Of a stretch of DNA of 49,511 nucleotides, positions 41,990-49,224 are shown in pieces (position 1 is the stretch's first letter; every line of letters begins with the position of its first letter). Under the pieces are notes generated by a model. That model saw only the letters and a list, made by a program, of their open reading frames with translations. It was not told the origin of the DNA and ran no database searches. Source of the DNA: Nevskia soli DSM 19509. Its GTDB lineage: Bacteria > Pseudomonadota > Gammaproteobacteria > Nevskiales > Nevskiaceae. The stretch covers positions 1-49,511 of the forward strand of contig NZ_JONR01000038.1 in assembly GCF_000711955.1 (NCBI RefSeq). Reading direction: 5' to 3'. The translations under genes and the position numbers were made by a program.

Positions 41990-43861
41990 ATGGATATGAG
42001 AGTCGAAAGCACGGCGCGGGAAATCACGGTTCCCTTGAACCGCCTGCGCCCCTCCACCCGCAACGTCCGCAAGAGCGGCGGCACGTCGGTCAAGCAACTG
42101 GCCCGCAGCATCGACCGGGTCGGCCTGCTGCAAAACCTGATCGTCACCGATCCCGGCGACGAGGGCTTCCACGAGGTCGAGGCCGGCAAGCGCCGACTGC
42201 TGGCACTGCAACTGCTCGCCAAGCGCAAGCGCCTGCCGGAGGACCACGGCGTGCGCTGCCTGCTGGTGCCGGATGCCTCAGCCACCACGGTCAGCCTGAC
42301 CGAGAACTTCCAGCGCGAGGCCATGCACCCCGCCGACGAGTTCGAGGCGTTCAAGGCGCTGGTGGACGAGGGCCGGCCCATCGAGGACATTGCCGCCGAC
42401 TTCGGCGTCACCCCGCTGACGGTGCAGCGCAGGCTCAAGCTCGCCAATGTCTCGCGTCGGCTGCTGGCGGACTACCGCAAGGACAAGGTCACCATGGAGC
42501 AGTTGATGGCCCTGGCCGTCACCGACGATCACGCCGCGCAGGAGCAGGCGTTCTACGAGTCCCCGGAGTGGCAGCGCGATCCCCGCCAGTTGCGCGAGCA
42601 CCTGACGGCCGAGGATGTGAACGCCGAGCGTGACGCGGTGGCGCGCTTCGTCGGCGTCGAGGACTACCAGCAGGCCGGCGGCGTGTCGCGCCGGGACCTG
42701 TTCGCGGAAGGGGAGAAGGGCGTGTATCTGAGCGACCGCGCCCTGCTCGACAAGCTCGCGGTGGACCGGCTGGCGCCCATCGCGACCGACTTAGAACTGG
42801 AGGGCTGGGCGTGGATCGAGGTGGTGCCGCGTGCCACCGCGTCCGACATATACGCCTTTGAGCGGGTGCCCACCAAGAACCGGAAGCCTACTGACAAGGA
42901 GGCCAAGCAGGCCGCCCGGATCGAAAAGCGCATCGAGAAGATCGAGGCCACGCTGGAGGCCGGGGAGTGCGATGAGGGTGGTGCCGCAGTCTTGGAAGAA
43001 GAGTGGGAACGGCTCGACGCGGAGCGCGAGGCACTGGCGCAGGCGCGGGTGGTGTATCCGGTCAAGGCCAAGGCGCATGCCGGCGTTGTGGTGTCCGTCG
43101 ACAACGAGGGCAAAGCTGTGGTGCATCGCGGGCTGGTGCGCGAGGCCGACGCCAAGCAGTTGCGGGCCGAGGCCAGCGAGGGTGGCAAGGCCAAGGAGGG
43201 CGAGCAGAAGAAGGCGGACGGCAAGCCCGAGGGCAGCCTGAGCGCCAGTCTGACCCGGCAGTTGAGCGCCCACCGTACCGCTGCCTTGCAGGCGGAACTG
43301 GCGAAGCAGCCGAGCGTGGCGTTGGTGGCCGTGATTCACCGGCTGGCGCTGCAAGCGTTGTACGGCGACGGCCACTACGGCAACGTGGTGCGCATCACCT
43401 GCGCGCCGCCGGAGCGTCTGGAGCGCTATGCCCAGGACTTGCCGCAGTCCACGGCAGTCACCGCGCTCAACGAGGCCAAGCAGGCATGGCGGGATACGCT
43501 GCCCGCAGAGCCGGAAAGGCTCTTTGCGGCGTTGCGCGAAATGCCGCAGGAGGACCTGCTGGCCTTGCTGGCGGTGTGCACCGCCTGCTGTGTCGAGGCG
43601 GTCACCGACGATGCGGCCGACGACCGCGCCGGCCCGCTGGCAGCGGCGTTGGACCTCGACATGGCGCGCTGGTGGACGCCCACGGCGGCCGGCTACTTCG
43701 CACACGTGCCGAAGGTGAAGATCATCGAGGCGGTGAAATGCTTCTCGCCCGATGACGCGCACCAGCTCGACGTGATGAAAAAGAACGAGCTGGCCGCGAC
43801 CGCCGAACGCCTGTCGGCGGGAAAGAACTGGCTGCCGGACATGCTGCGCAAGGCAGCGTAG
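41990..43861 (+). CDS. parB: large ParB-family partition/regulator protein
   Basis: A 623-residue ParB/RepB/Spo0J-type protein, much longer than chromosomal ParB (about 290). The N-terminal ParB/Srx domain has VPLNRLRPSTRNVRKSGG, EVEAGKRRLLAL (the GxRR CTP-binding motif is GKRR here) and LTENFQREAMHPADEFEAF. The central HTH is near residues 125-160 (IEDIAADFGVTPLTVQRRLKLA). A Lys/Glu-rich linker (about 390-430) leads to a C-terminal helical domain. The ATG at 41990 follows AAGGAG. No parA is adjacent. Such long ParB-like proteins are typical of plasmids and integrative elements. A T-run terminator follows. Confidence 0.92.
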   Translation: MDMRVESTAREITVPLNRLRPSTRNVRKSGGTSVKQLARSIDRVGLLQNLIVTDPGDEGFHEVEAGKRRLLALQLLAKRKRLPEDHGVRCLLVPDASATTVSLTENFQREAMHPADEFEAFKALVDEGRPIEDIAADFGVTPLTVQRRLKLANVSRRLLADYRKDKVTMEQLMALAVTDDHAAQEQAFYESPEWQRDPRQLREHLTAEDVNAERDAVARFVGVEDYQQAGGVSRRDLFAEGEKGVYLSDRALLDKLAVDRLAPIATDLELEGWAWIEVVPRATASDIYAFERVPTKNRKPTDKEAKQAARIEKRIEKIEATLEAGECDEGGAAVLEEEWERLDAEREALAQARVVYPVKAKAHAGVVVSVDNEGKAVVHRGLVREADAKQLRAEASEGGKAKEGEQKKADGKPEGSLSASLTRQLSAHRTAALQAELAKQPSVALVAVIHRLALQALYGDGHYGNVVRITCAPPERLERYAQDLPQSTAVTALNEAKQAWRDTLPAEPERLFAALREMPQEDLLALLAVCTACCVEAVTDDAADDRAGPLAAALDLDMARWWTPTAAGYFAHVPKVKIIEAVKCFSPDDAHQLDVMKKNELAATAERLSAGKNWLPDMLRKAA

Positions 43862-43883
43862 TCCAGAGGCCCGCAGTATTTGG

Positions 43884-43912
43884 CTCCCCGGCGCAAGGCC
43901 GGGGAGTTTTTT
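43884..43912 (+). terminator. rho-independent terminator after parB
   Basis: CTCCCCGGC-GCAAG-GCCGGGGAG is a perfect 9-bp stem with a 5-nt loop followed directly by TTTTTT, 22 nt after the parB stop. It ends the parB transcript. Confidence 0.9.
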
Positions 43913-43949
43913 CGCTTGCGCGCCACCGAGGCGCTCGTAATATGGCTCG

Positions 43950-44315
43950 GTGAAACTCCGCTTTTCCGCCCGTGGTGACCGGCCCGAAGCCATCGTGCAC
44001 TTGACGGTGCTGGACACCTTGCACCTGGGTGATATTGTGCGCCGTCGCGGCGAGGCCCTGTGCCGACCGAAAACCAGCTTGCCCAACCTGGAGCTTCTGG
44101 AGCGGCAATTGCTGGACGGCCGCAAGTGCTGCCATGCTTGCATCGACCTGATGGCCCGCATCCGCCTGCACGGACCCGTGGACTTGCCGTCCTCGTCGGG
44201 TTTGCTCGCAGGCGACCTGATCCGGGAGCTGGCCAAGCAACGCGAGGCGGTCAAGAAACGACCACGCCGCCACATCCTCGACTTTGGAACTGAATCGCCG
44301 GACTCGCGCGCCTGA
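43950..44315 (+). CDS. small hypothetical protein of the element
   Basis: A 121-residue protein from a GTG at 43950. I do not know the family. It contains cysteines in KCCHACIDLMARIRL that could bind metal or form a small zinc site, and a basic stretch KKRPRRH near the C-terminus. The start is uncertain because no strong ribosome binding site precedes it; the GTG lies 38 nt after the parB terminator. It is plausible as a real gene because the frame shows normal composition and is conserved in place. Confidence 0.55.
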   Translation: MKLRFSARGDRPEAIVHLTVLDTLHLGDIVRRRGEALCRPKTSLPNLELLERQLLDGRKCCHACIDLMARIRLHGPVDLPSSSGLLAGDLIRELAKQREAVKKRPRRHILDFGTESPDSRA

Positions 44316-44328
44316 TGGGCGCGCTCGG

Positions 44329-44350
44329 CGGGCCCACGGCAGTGGGCCCG
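44329..44350 (+). terminator. hairpin after the 43950 gene
   Basis: CGGGCCCAC-GGCA-GTGGGCCCG is a perfect 9-bp stem, 14 nt after the stop at 44315. No T-run follows, so it may be a weak terminator or a processing site before the structured leader. Confidence 0.5.
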
Positions 44351-44385
44351 GGGGAAAATGCCCGCTGTATGCCTTTCTAAGGTAG

Positions 44386-44562
44386 CACCGTGCTCGGCCG
44401 TTCAAGGATGTGCTGCGCCGGCTTGTGCTCCGTTCATCGGCTCGCGGAAGCATGCGAGCCGACGAGCCGGTGCCGCCGCCCTTGAGCGGCCTGTGACCCG
44501 GTGCAGCGCCTTTCCGGCAAACAGCGCTCATCTCGGAGCGCTGACGCACACCGGAGTCTCCC
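44386..44562 (+). ncRNA. structured leader copy 1 upstream of the DUF3560 gene
   Basis: This 177-nt leader ends at the ATG of the DUF3560 gene and has a second copy at 45456-45632. About four in five positions agree in the first 80 nt. It can fold into an outer stem of GGCCGTTCAAGG with CCTTGAGCGGCC, a middle stem of GCGCCGGCT with AGCCGGTGC, an inner hairpin of CGGCTCGC with GCGAGCCG, and a downstream hairpin CAGCGCT with AGCGCTG that lies close to the start codon. A T-G pair in the outer stem becomes G-C in copy 2, a compensatory change. It resembles the cis-regulatory RNAs of integrative elements (for example the radC motif) in place and context, but I cannot confirm a named family. Confidence 0.6.
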
Positions 44563-45327
44563 ATGAACAGTTACGAGATGAAGCAGCAGGCGCGACGTGA
44601 GCGGCTGATGGCGCGGGCGCAACGCTTGCGGGCGGTGGCCGAGGGTCTGGCGCAGCGGGCGCGCGAGCGGGCGGCCGTGATTCCCTTTGGCCAACCGATC
44701 CTGGTAGGCCATCACAGCGAGAAGCGCGACCGCAACTACCGCCAGCGCATCAGCCGCGCGTTCGAGAAGGCCGCCGAGCTGGAGCGCCTGGCGCAGGCCA
44801 CGGCTGCGCGGGCGGATGGCGTCGGCCTCGGCGGCGTGTCCTCGGATGATCCCGAGGCCGTGACCAAGTTGAAGGCGCAGGTGCAGGAGTTGGAGGCGCG
44901 CCAGGAGCAGATGAAGGCCGCCAACCGCGCCCTGCGCTACGGCGACGATTCGGGCTTGCAGGCGCTCGGCTTCAGCGCCACGCAAATCATCGAGCTGAAG
45001 AAGCCTGACTTCTGTGGCCGAACCGGCTTCCCGGACTACGCCCTGAAGAACAACGGCGCCAACATCCGCCGCGTCCAGCGCCGTATCGAGGCGCTGTCGC
45101 AGAAGCAGGAATCGACCACGCGTGAGGTCAAGGGTGTGCAGGTGATCGAGGACGCCGACGAGAACCGCCTGTGCCTGGTGTTTCAGGGCAAGCCCGAGGA
45201 ATCGGTGCGCCGGCTGCTGCGCACGCGAGGCTTCGTCTGGTCGCCGACGCGTACGGCCTGGGTGCGCAAGCTGAACAACGCCGCGCGTTACGCCGCGCAG
45301 TCCGTGCTCGACACCTTGCCGCAGTAG
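44563..45327 (+). CDS. DUF3560 domain protein
   Basis: A 254-residue protein. The DUF3560 signature is FGQPILVGHHSEKRDRNYRQRI at about residues 42-65, followed by long coiled helices (KLKAQVQELEARQEQMKAANRAL). The C-terminal part, SVRRLLRTRGFVWSPTRTAWVRKLNNAARYA, is also typical. DUF3560 proteins are common in plasmids and integrative elements near antirestriction genes; the biochemical role is not known. It follows the structured leader and is ended by a strong terminator. Confidence 0.92.
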   Translation: MNSYEMKQQARRERLMARAQRLRAVAEGLAQRARERAAVIPFGQPILVGHHSEKRDRNYRQRISRAFEKAAELERLAQATAARADGVGLGGVSSDDPEAVTKLKAQVQELEARQEQMKAANRALRYGDDSGLQALGFSATQIIELKKPDFCGRTGFPDYALKNNGANIRRVQRRIEALSQKQESTTREVKGVQVIEDADENRLCLVFQGKPEESVRRLLRTRGFVWSPTRTAWVRKLNNAARYAAQSVLDTLPQ

Positions 45328-45335
45328 TTGCGCCT

Positions 45336-45373
45336 GCCGGCGCCGACCATGAGTCGGCGCCGGCTATCTTTTT
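45336..45373 (+). terminator. rho-independent terminator after the DUF3560 gene
   Basis: GCCGGCGCCGAC-CATGA-GTCGGCGCCGGC is a perfect 12-bp stem followed by TATCTTTTT. It starts 9 nt after the stop, so the DUF3560 gene and the following leader copy should be separate transcripts. Confidence 0.92.
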
Positions 45374-45455
45374 GCGGGCTAGAGGTTCGGGCGGTCTTCG
45401 CCACGCCCGGGGACGGCGGGAGAGAGAGGAGACCGCTGTTTGCTTTTCAGTTTGT

Positions 45456-45632
45456 CACGGTGCTCGGCCGGTCAAGGGTCCGCTGCGCCGGCTTGCGCTC
45501 CGTTCGTCGCCTCGCATGAAGCCGCGAGCCGACGAGCCGGTGCCGCCGCCCTTGACCGTCCTGCGACTCCGTGCCGGGAGGTTTTCCGCAAACAGCGCTT
45601 ACCCCGAGTGCTGGCACTACGGAGTAACTCTC
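45456..45632 (+). ncRNA. structured leader copy 2 upstream of the 57-aa gene
   Basis: A second 177-nt copy of the leader, offset by 1070 nt from copy 1 and likewise ending exactly at an ATG. The outer stem is GGCCGGTCAAGGG with CCCTTGACCGTCC (one mismatch). The middle stem with CGCCGGCT and AGCCGGTG is unchanged. The inner hairpin has the loop ATGAAGCC, and the last hairpin CAGCGCT with AGTGCTG uses one G-U pair. Keeping the pairing despite base changes supports an RNA function. Expression control of both downstream genes by a common signal is inferred. Confidence 0.6.
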
Positions 45633-45806
45633 ATGGACGATTTCTACTATCCCGTTTCTCGCCCGACCACGGTTCGGGAGTGGCGCGCCCTGCCGGACGA
45701 CATCAAGGCCGGTATCTTCGAGGAGATCTCGGAACTGCGCGAGCAGGACCGTCACGATCAGCACTGGGCCTGGCCGTTCATCCAGCCCTTCCTGGACTTC
45801 GAGTGA
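45633..45806 (+). CDS. 57-residue acidic/aromatic small protein
   Basis: A small protein, MDDFYYPVSRPTTVREW at the start and HWAWPFIQPFLDFE at the end, rich in Asp, Glu and Trp. The structured leader ends at its ATG, and a 12-nt gap separates it from ardC, so the ORF is very probably translated. I know no family function; small acidic proteins next to antirestriction genes sometimes mimic DNA, but this is inference. A longer frame through this place in another register is a shadow and was left out. Confidence 0.75.
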   Translation: MDDFYYPVSRPTTVREWRALPDDIKAGIFEEISELREQDRHDQHWAWPFIQPFLDFE

Positions 45807-45818
45807 GGAGGGGCTGCC

Positions 45819-46712
45819 ATGGATATCTACGAGAAGGTGACTCAGAGCGTCATCGAGCAGCTGGACCGGGGCGTCAAGCCCTGGTTCCAGCCGTGGAGCG
45901 CGGGGGCGGGTGCTGTGCACCCGCTGCGCCACAACCATCAGGGCTATCGCGGGATCAATGTGCTGATCCTGTGGGTCAAGGCGCTGGAGGCAGGCTACGT
46001 CTCCGCGCACTGGATGACTTACCGGCAGGCCTTGGAGCTGGGCGGCCAGGTGCGCAAAGGCGAGCATTCGACCCAGGTGGTGTACTACGGTTCGACGCTC
46101 AAGGACGGTCCAGGTGCGGGTGATGGGGAGGACGACCAGAAGCAGGTGCGATTCCTGCGGACCTTCAACGTCTTCAATGCCGACCAGATCGACCGGCTGC
46201 CCGAGGTCTACTACGTCGAGCCGAAGTGGCCGGAGAAGCTGAGTGAGCGGGTTCCGGAGTTGGAGGCGTTTGCCAAGGCGACCGGAGCCGATATTCGCGA
46301 GGGTGGTGGCAGGGCGTACTACCGTATCGATCAGGACTACATCCAGCTACCGGACTTCCAGGCGTTTCCGGATGCGGAGTGCTACTACGCAACCCGGGCG
46401 CATGAGCTGATCCACTGGACCCGGCATCCCTCGCGCCTGGATCGGGACCTGGGCCGCAAGCGCTGGGGCGACGCTGGGTATGCAGCGGAGGAACTGGTGG
46501 CCGAACTGGGCGCGGCCTTCCTCGGGGCGGAGCTGGGACTGCGGCCGGACCACATTGAGGACCACGCGGCCTACATCGCGTCCTGGCTGAAAGTGCTGAG
46601 AGATGATCGGAAGTTCATCTTCTCGGCGGCGGCGAAGGCACAGGAGGCGGTGGATTACCTGCTGGCGTTTCAGAAAGGCGTGCAGGCGACGCGCATCGGG
46701 AGGGGCCAATGA
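45819..46712 (+). CDS. ardC: ArdC-like antirestriction protein (ssDNA-binding zincin)
   Basis: A 297-residue protein. The N-terminal part (about residues 1-120) has the ArdC single-strand DNA-binding layout: WFQPWSAG, NHQGYRGINVLIL, WMTYRQALELGGQVRKGE and FLRTFNVFNADQ. The C-terminal zincin-like metallopeptidase domain has HELIH near residue 196 and a distal acidic helix AAEELVAELGAAFL. ArdC of plasmid pSA protects incoming single-stranded DNA from host restriction. GGAGG precedes the start, and the stop overlaps the next gene by 4 nt. Confidence 0.94.
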   Translation: MDIYEKVTQSVIEQLDRGVKPWFQPWSAGAGAVHPLRHNHQGYRGINVLILWVKALEAGYVSAHWMTYRQALELGGQVRKGEHSTQVVYYGSTLKDGPGAGDGEDDQKQVRFLRTFNVFNADQIDRLPEVYYVEPKWPEKLSERVPELEAFAKATGADIREGGGRAYYRIDQDYIQLPDFQAFPDAECYYATRAHELIHWTRHPSRLDRDLGRKRWGDAGYAAEELVAELGAAFLGAELGLRPDHIEDHAAYIASWLKVLRDDRKFIFSAAAKAQEAVDYLLAFQKGVQATRIGRGQ

Positions 46713-47716
46713 GCGCCCAGGTGGATGTGCAGGAGGCGATGCGGGAGTTTGCGGACGTGCTGCGGCTAGCTGGGCTAGTTCTGGACGGACTGCCCGACAT
46801 GGACGACCGGCTGCACCGGGTGAAAGCTGATGGCGACTCGAGGCGGGAGCGCAGCGGCGCTTATGTCGGTCATTTGGATGGCTGGCCCGCCGGCTATGTC
46901 CAGAACTTCCGCGCCGGCATTCGCCGCAATTGGAGGTATTCCAAGGGTGGCATCCAGCTGTCGGAGCGCGAGCGCCGGCAGTTACAGGCCGAGACGAAAC
47001 GGCGGCAGGAAGCGCGGGAGGCGGAGCGGCAGCGCCTCCACGAGCGCATGGCCGGCCGGCTATACCGGATGATCCGGGCGGGTGGGTTTCGGGCGGCGCA
47101 GGAGGATCACCCGTACCTGGTGGCCAAGGGGCTGACGGCGGGGCCGCGTCCGCTGATGGACCGGCAGGGCAATCTGGCGATCTTCGCCTATGACATCGCC
47201 GGCAAGCTGTGGAGCATGCAGCGCATTGCGCCGGACGGGGAGAAGCGTTTCCTGCGCGACGGTCGTGTCAATGGCCTGCACCATCCGATGCGCTCGCGCG
47301 GCTGGAAATACTTCGACGAGCGGCGACCGCTGGTCATCGCGGAAGGCTGGGCGACGGGAGAAACCATCGTCCGGCTGACCGGCGTGACGGTGGTGGTGGC
47401 GTTCAGTTCCTGGAATCTGGACACGGTGGCCCGCGAATTCCGCGTGCGCTATCCGCAGGCGCGGATCGTCATCGCCGGGGACAACGATCATCGCAAGCCG
47501 CTGGAGATCGGGCCGGACGGCAAGCCGAAGAAGAACGCCGGACGCGAAGCGGCGCTGGCGGCGGCGGAAGCCGTGAATGGTTACGCGCTGCTGCCGGAGT
47601 TCGAGCCGGGTGATGAGGGATCAGACTGGAACGACCGGATGCACCGGTATGGGGCCGATCAGGTCAAGGCCGAACTTCTGGCTGGGTTTCAACGTGCCGT
47701 CCGGGCGTCAACCTGA
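46709..47716 (+). CDS. TOPRIM-domain primase-like protein
   Basis: A 335-residue protein resembling the TraC/plasmid primase C-terminal part. The N-terminal half is basic and helical with a QLSERERRQLQAETKRRQEAR segment. The TOPRIM domain has its acidic motifs in VIAEGWATGETI (E at about residue 214) and IVIAGDNDHRK (DxD near 256). ATGA couples it to ardC. Plasmid primases start complementary-strand synthesis in the recipient. No CHC2 zinc finger is present, so priming may need a partner; a helicase-like part is also absent. Confidence 0.88.
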   Translation: MSAQVDVQEAMREFADVLRLAGLVLDGLPDMDDRLHRVKADGDSRRERSGAYVGHLDGWPAGYVQNFRAGIRRNWRYSKGGIQLSERERRQLQAETKRRQEAREAERQRLHERMAGRLYRMIRAGGFRAAQEDHPYLVAKGLTAGPRPLMDRQGNLAIFAYDIAGKLWSMQRIAPDGEKRFLRDGRVNGLHHPMRSRGWKYFDERRPLVIAEGWATGETIVRLTGVTVVVAFSSWNLDTVAREFRVRYPQARIVIAGDNDHRKPLEIGPDGKPKKNAGREAALAAAEAVNGYALLPEFEPGDEGSDWNDRMHRYGADQVKAELLAGFQRAVRAST

Positions 47717-47736
47717 AGAGGTTGCGCCCGTCGAAA

Positions 47737-47949
47737 CTACTTCTTCTTCGGCGGGCGCAGCTTTTCCGCTGCCTTGCGCACGGCCGCTTCGCTGACCTCG
47801 CCGGTGACCTTACGCATGTGGGCCAGCGTGGTCTTTGGTCCGAACCCAGGAATCTGCTGCGACAGATTCTGGTTCTGGGCATCGCCTCGCTTTTGATGGA
47901 TCGTCCCATCCTTGTCCCGATGGCGTTTGTCGAGTCCAGGCTGTTTCAC
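47737..47949 (-). CDS. small basic protein of the element (70 aa)
   Basis: A 70-residue basic protein from a GTG at 47949 that follows GGGAG by 9 nt. KQPGLDKRHRDKDGTIHQKRGD resembles the N-terminal 'PGLDKRHRDKDGEI..KR.D' of a small family found on plasmids and integrative elements. The C-terminal part KVTGEVSEAAVRKAAEKLRPPKKK is helical and Lys-rich, so nucleic acid binding is possible. A longer reading to 48144 lacks a good start. It is convergent with the TOPRIM gene. Confidence 0.75.
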   Translation of the reverse strand: MKQPGLDKRHRDKDGTIHQKRGDAQNQNLSQQIPGFGPKTTLAHMRKVTGEVSEAAVRKAAEKLRPPKKK

Positions 47950-48025
47950 GATATCGAACTCCCTACATAGCGGGTAACCGTACCCTCTCCTAAGTATAGC
48001 GCTGGATTCGCGGCGATCTTCCGGC

Positions 48026-48319
48026 CTATTCGGGTGCCGGCAGTGCCGTTCCCGGCCGCTGATCTTTATCAGCTGGCGTTCCCTGCAGAAGACCTTTGAG
48101 AGTCGGTATGTGCTTCTGCCAGATTTCGACTGACACTTGATCAAGGTGCTCGGCCTGAAGAAGCGTGGAAACCGCCTTAGCGTTGCGCTCGTAGTCGCGC
48201 TTCTTTCTATCTCTCAGGTTGTCCTGCAGCTTCTTGAGTTTGGATTCTTGGCGAGCGATTTCGTCCTCGAGGCTGCGGCCCTTGCGAGTACGTTGCGCGG
48301 GTGTGCTTGAATCGGGCAT
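48026..48319 (-). CDS. TraD/MobC-like relaxosome accessory candidate (97 aa)
   Basis: A 97-residue highly charged protein predicted to be one long coiled helix (EDEIARQESKLKKLQDNLRDRKKRDYERN) with a basic N-terminus. Size, charge and placement next to an inverted-repeat region resemble TraD/MobC-type accessory proteins of relaxosomes. The ATG at 48319 follows TGGAGG. It is leftward like the 47737 gene and 76 nt from it. The relaxase itself is not in the window, so the role is a hypothesis. Confidence 0.6.
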   Translation of the reverse strand: MPDSSTPAQRTRKGRSLEDEIARQESKLKKLQDNLRDRKKRDYERNAKAVSTLLQAEHLDQVSVEIWQKHIPTLKGLLQGTPADKDQRPGTALPAPE

Positions 48320-48512
48320 GGCGAACCTCCAGTTCGCGGCGGCGGAAAAATCAGCCGCCGGCGTGTGCGGAACCGTCTTGGCTCCAGAGATGAAATGGTA
48401 GTTCGAGGCGACGGTCCGGCCACTGTCAAAAGATGCAGTCCGGGTTGCTCGGGGCTGCAGCCTCCGCTCGCCGAGCGGCGCAAATGCGCTTCGCCCGGCT
48501 CGCGGTTTCGCC

Positions 48513-48549
48513 GATGGACAGCGTCAGATTGCATCTGCCGCTGTCCATC
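48513..48549. repeat. 37-nt near-perfect inverted repeat, candidate oriT element
   Basis: GATGGACAGCG (48513-48523) pairs with CGCTGTCCATC (48539-48549), and inside it CAGAT pairs with ATCTG around TGC, with one mismatch between. It lies about 194 nt upstream of the TraD/MobC-like start. Strong inverted repeats next to the nick site are usual at transfer origins; that use here is inferred. Confidence 0.5.
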
Positions 48550-48716
48550 CGCTCGCGCGGTACGAGGTGGGTTTGCGGGGGAGTGGCGTTCGCGGCTCCG
48601 CCGCACTGAAGGTGCGGACGCAAGCGCGGCTGCGCCGCGCTTATCTGGAGCGCGCGCGGCGAATTGCGGTGGTGGCAGGCCTAGCGGCCCTCAGCCGTCC
48701 TGGACCCCTCAGCGCT

Positions 48717-48761
48717 GAGACATCACGCAATCGAAGATTGCATGGTGTCTCGAAATTTTTT
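48717..48761 (+). terminator. rho-independent terminator without an upstream protein gene
   Basis: GAGACATCACGCAATC and GATTGCATGGTGTCTC pair over 16 positions with one mismatch and one G-T pair around a GAA loop, followed by GAAATTTTTT. It reads as a rightward intrinsic terminator, yet no rightward gene precedes it within 1 kb, which raises the possibility of a small rightward RNA from 48.3-48.7 kb. Confidence 0.75.
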
Positions 48762-48908
48762 CTGACTTCTCAGCGGGTTAGCGGAGCCTGGCCGTATTCG
48801 CTCGCGAACTGATCCGCGATGCATGCTCACTTTACCCCGTTGAGTAAGCTCGCAATTAGCGTATTCGCAGAGCCAAGGGCTTCCGGCACGATCTACTGGT
48901 CGTGTGCC

Positions 48909-49163
48909 TCATTTCCGGGTCTTGAGCGTTTCGAGGCGTCGTTTCAAATCGGCTCCTAATTTCGCGAGCCCTTCTCCATTTGGCAGATATCTGATGTGTC
49001 TTATTGCTGCGACGTCGAACGGTACATCGGCAGCAGTTTGCGCGATAAGAACGACCTCTCTGCCAAGCGTGTGGGCGATGCCTGCTTCGTAAAAGACGTT
49101 TGCGTTGCGACCGCTGAGATCGCATACAACGACAGCGGCACGTGAAATTATTGAGCCCTGCAT
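48909..49163 (-). pseudogene. TIR-like/nucleotide-binding protein, 5' end lost at the IS630 junction
   Basis: The frame gives 84 residues that look like the C-terminal part of a TIR-like or nucleoside deoxyribosyltransferase-like domain: AAVVVCDLSGRNANVFYEAGIAHTLGREVVLIAQ, with the 'DLSGRN.NVFYE.GIAH' pattern that includes the glutamate proposed as catalytic in related NAD-processing proteins. The expected first half of the domain is missing. Sequence to the right (49164 on) is a palindrome and then an IS630-family transposase, so the gene seems interrupted. It may have been part of a defence or signalling protein. A short in-frame ATG at 49163 is unlikely to make a functional product. Confidence 0.7.
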
Positions 49164-49181
49164 AAATAGTTGAAACTATTT
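49164..49181. repeat. 18-bp palindrome at the presumed IS boundary
   Basis: AAATAGTT-GA-AACTATTT has perfect 8-bp arms and sits between the TIR-like fragment and the transposase gene. It may belong to the terminal region of the insertion sequence, whose target is normally TA. The right end is outside the window, so the terminal repeats cannot be checked. Confidence 0.5.
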
Positions 49182-49224
49182 TTGCTGTTTGTGGTCTGCC
49201 GCTGTGGTAGCTTGGAGGGCACCA

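Larger units (their letters stand above)
48320..48908. other. intergenic region with large inverted repeats
   Basis: No gene is supported. Several self-complementary sequences occur, including the 37-nt inverted repeat at 48513-48549 and the terminator-like hairpin at 48717-48761. The segment separates the backbone from the TIR-like fragment and may hold a transfer origin, a small RNA gene, or an element boundary. Confidence 0.45.

Noticed and set aside
41632..42633. A 333-codon rightward frame across the parB leader and start
   Set aside because: It is an Arg/Pro/Ala-rich out-of-frame reading of GC-rich DNA and overlaps the true parB frame.
45171..45806. A longer reading through the DUF3560 end, the terminator and leader copy 2 that ends with the 57-residue protein
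   Set aside because: It would cross a strong terminator and the structured leader; the ATG at 45633 placed exactly after the leader is the better start.
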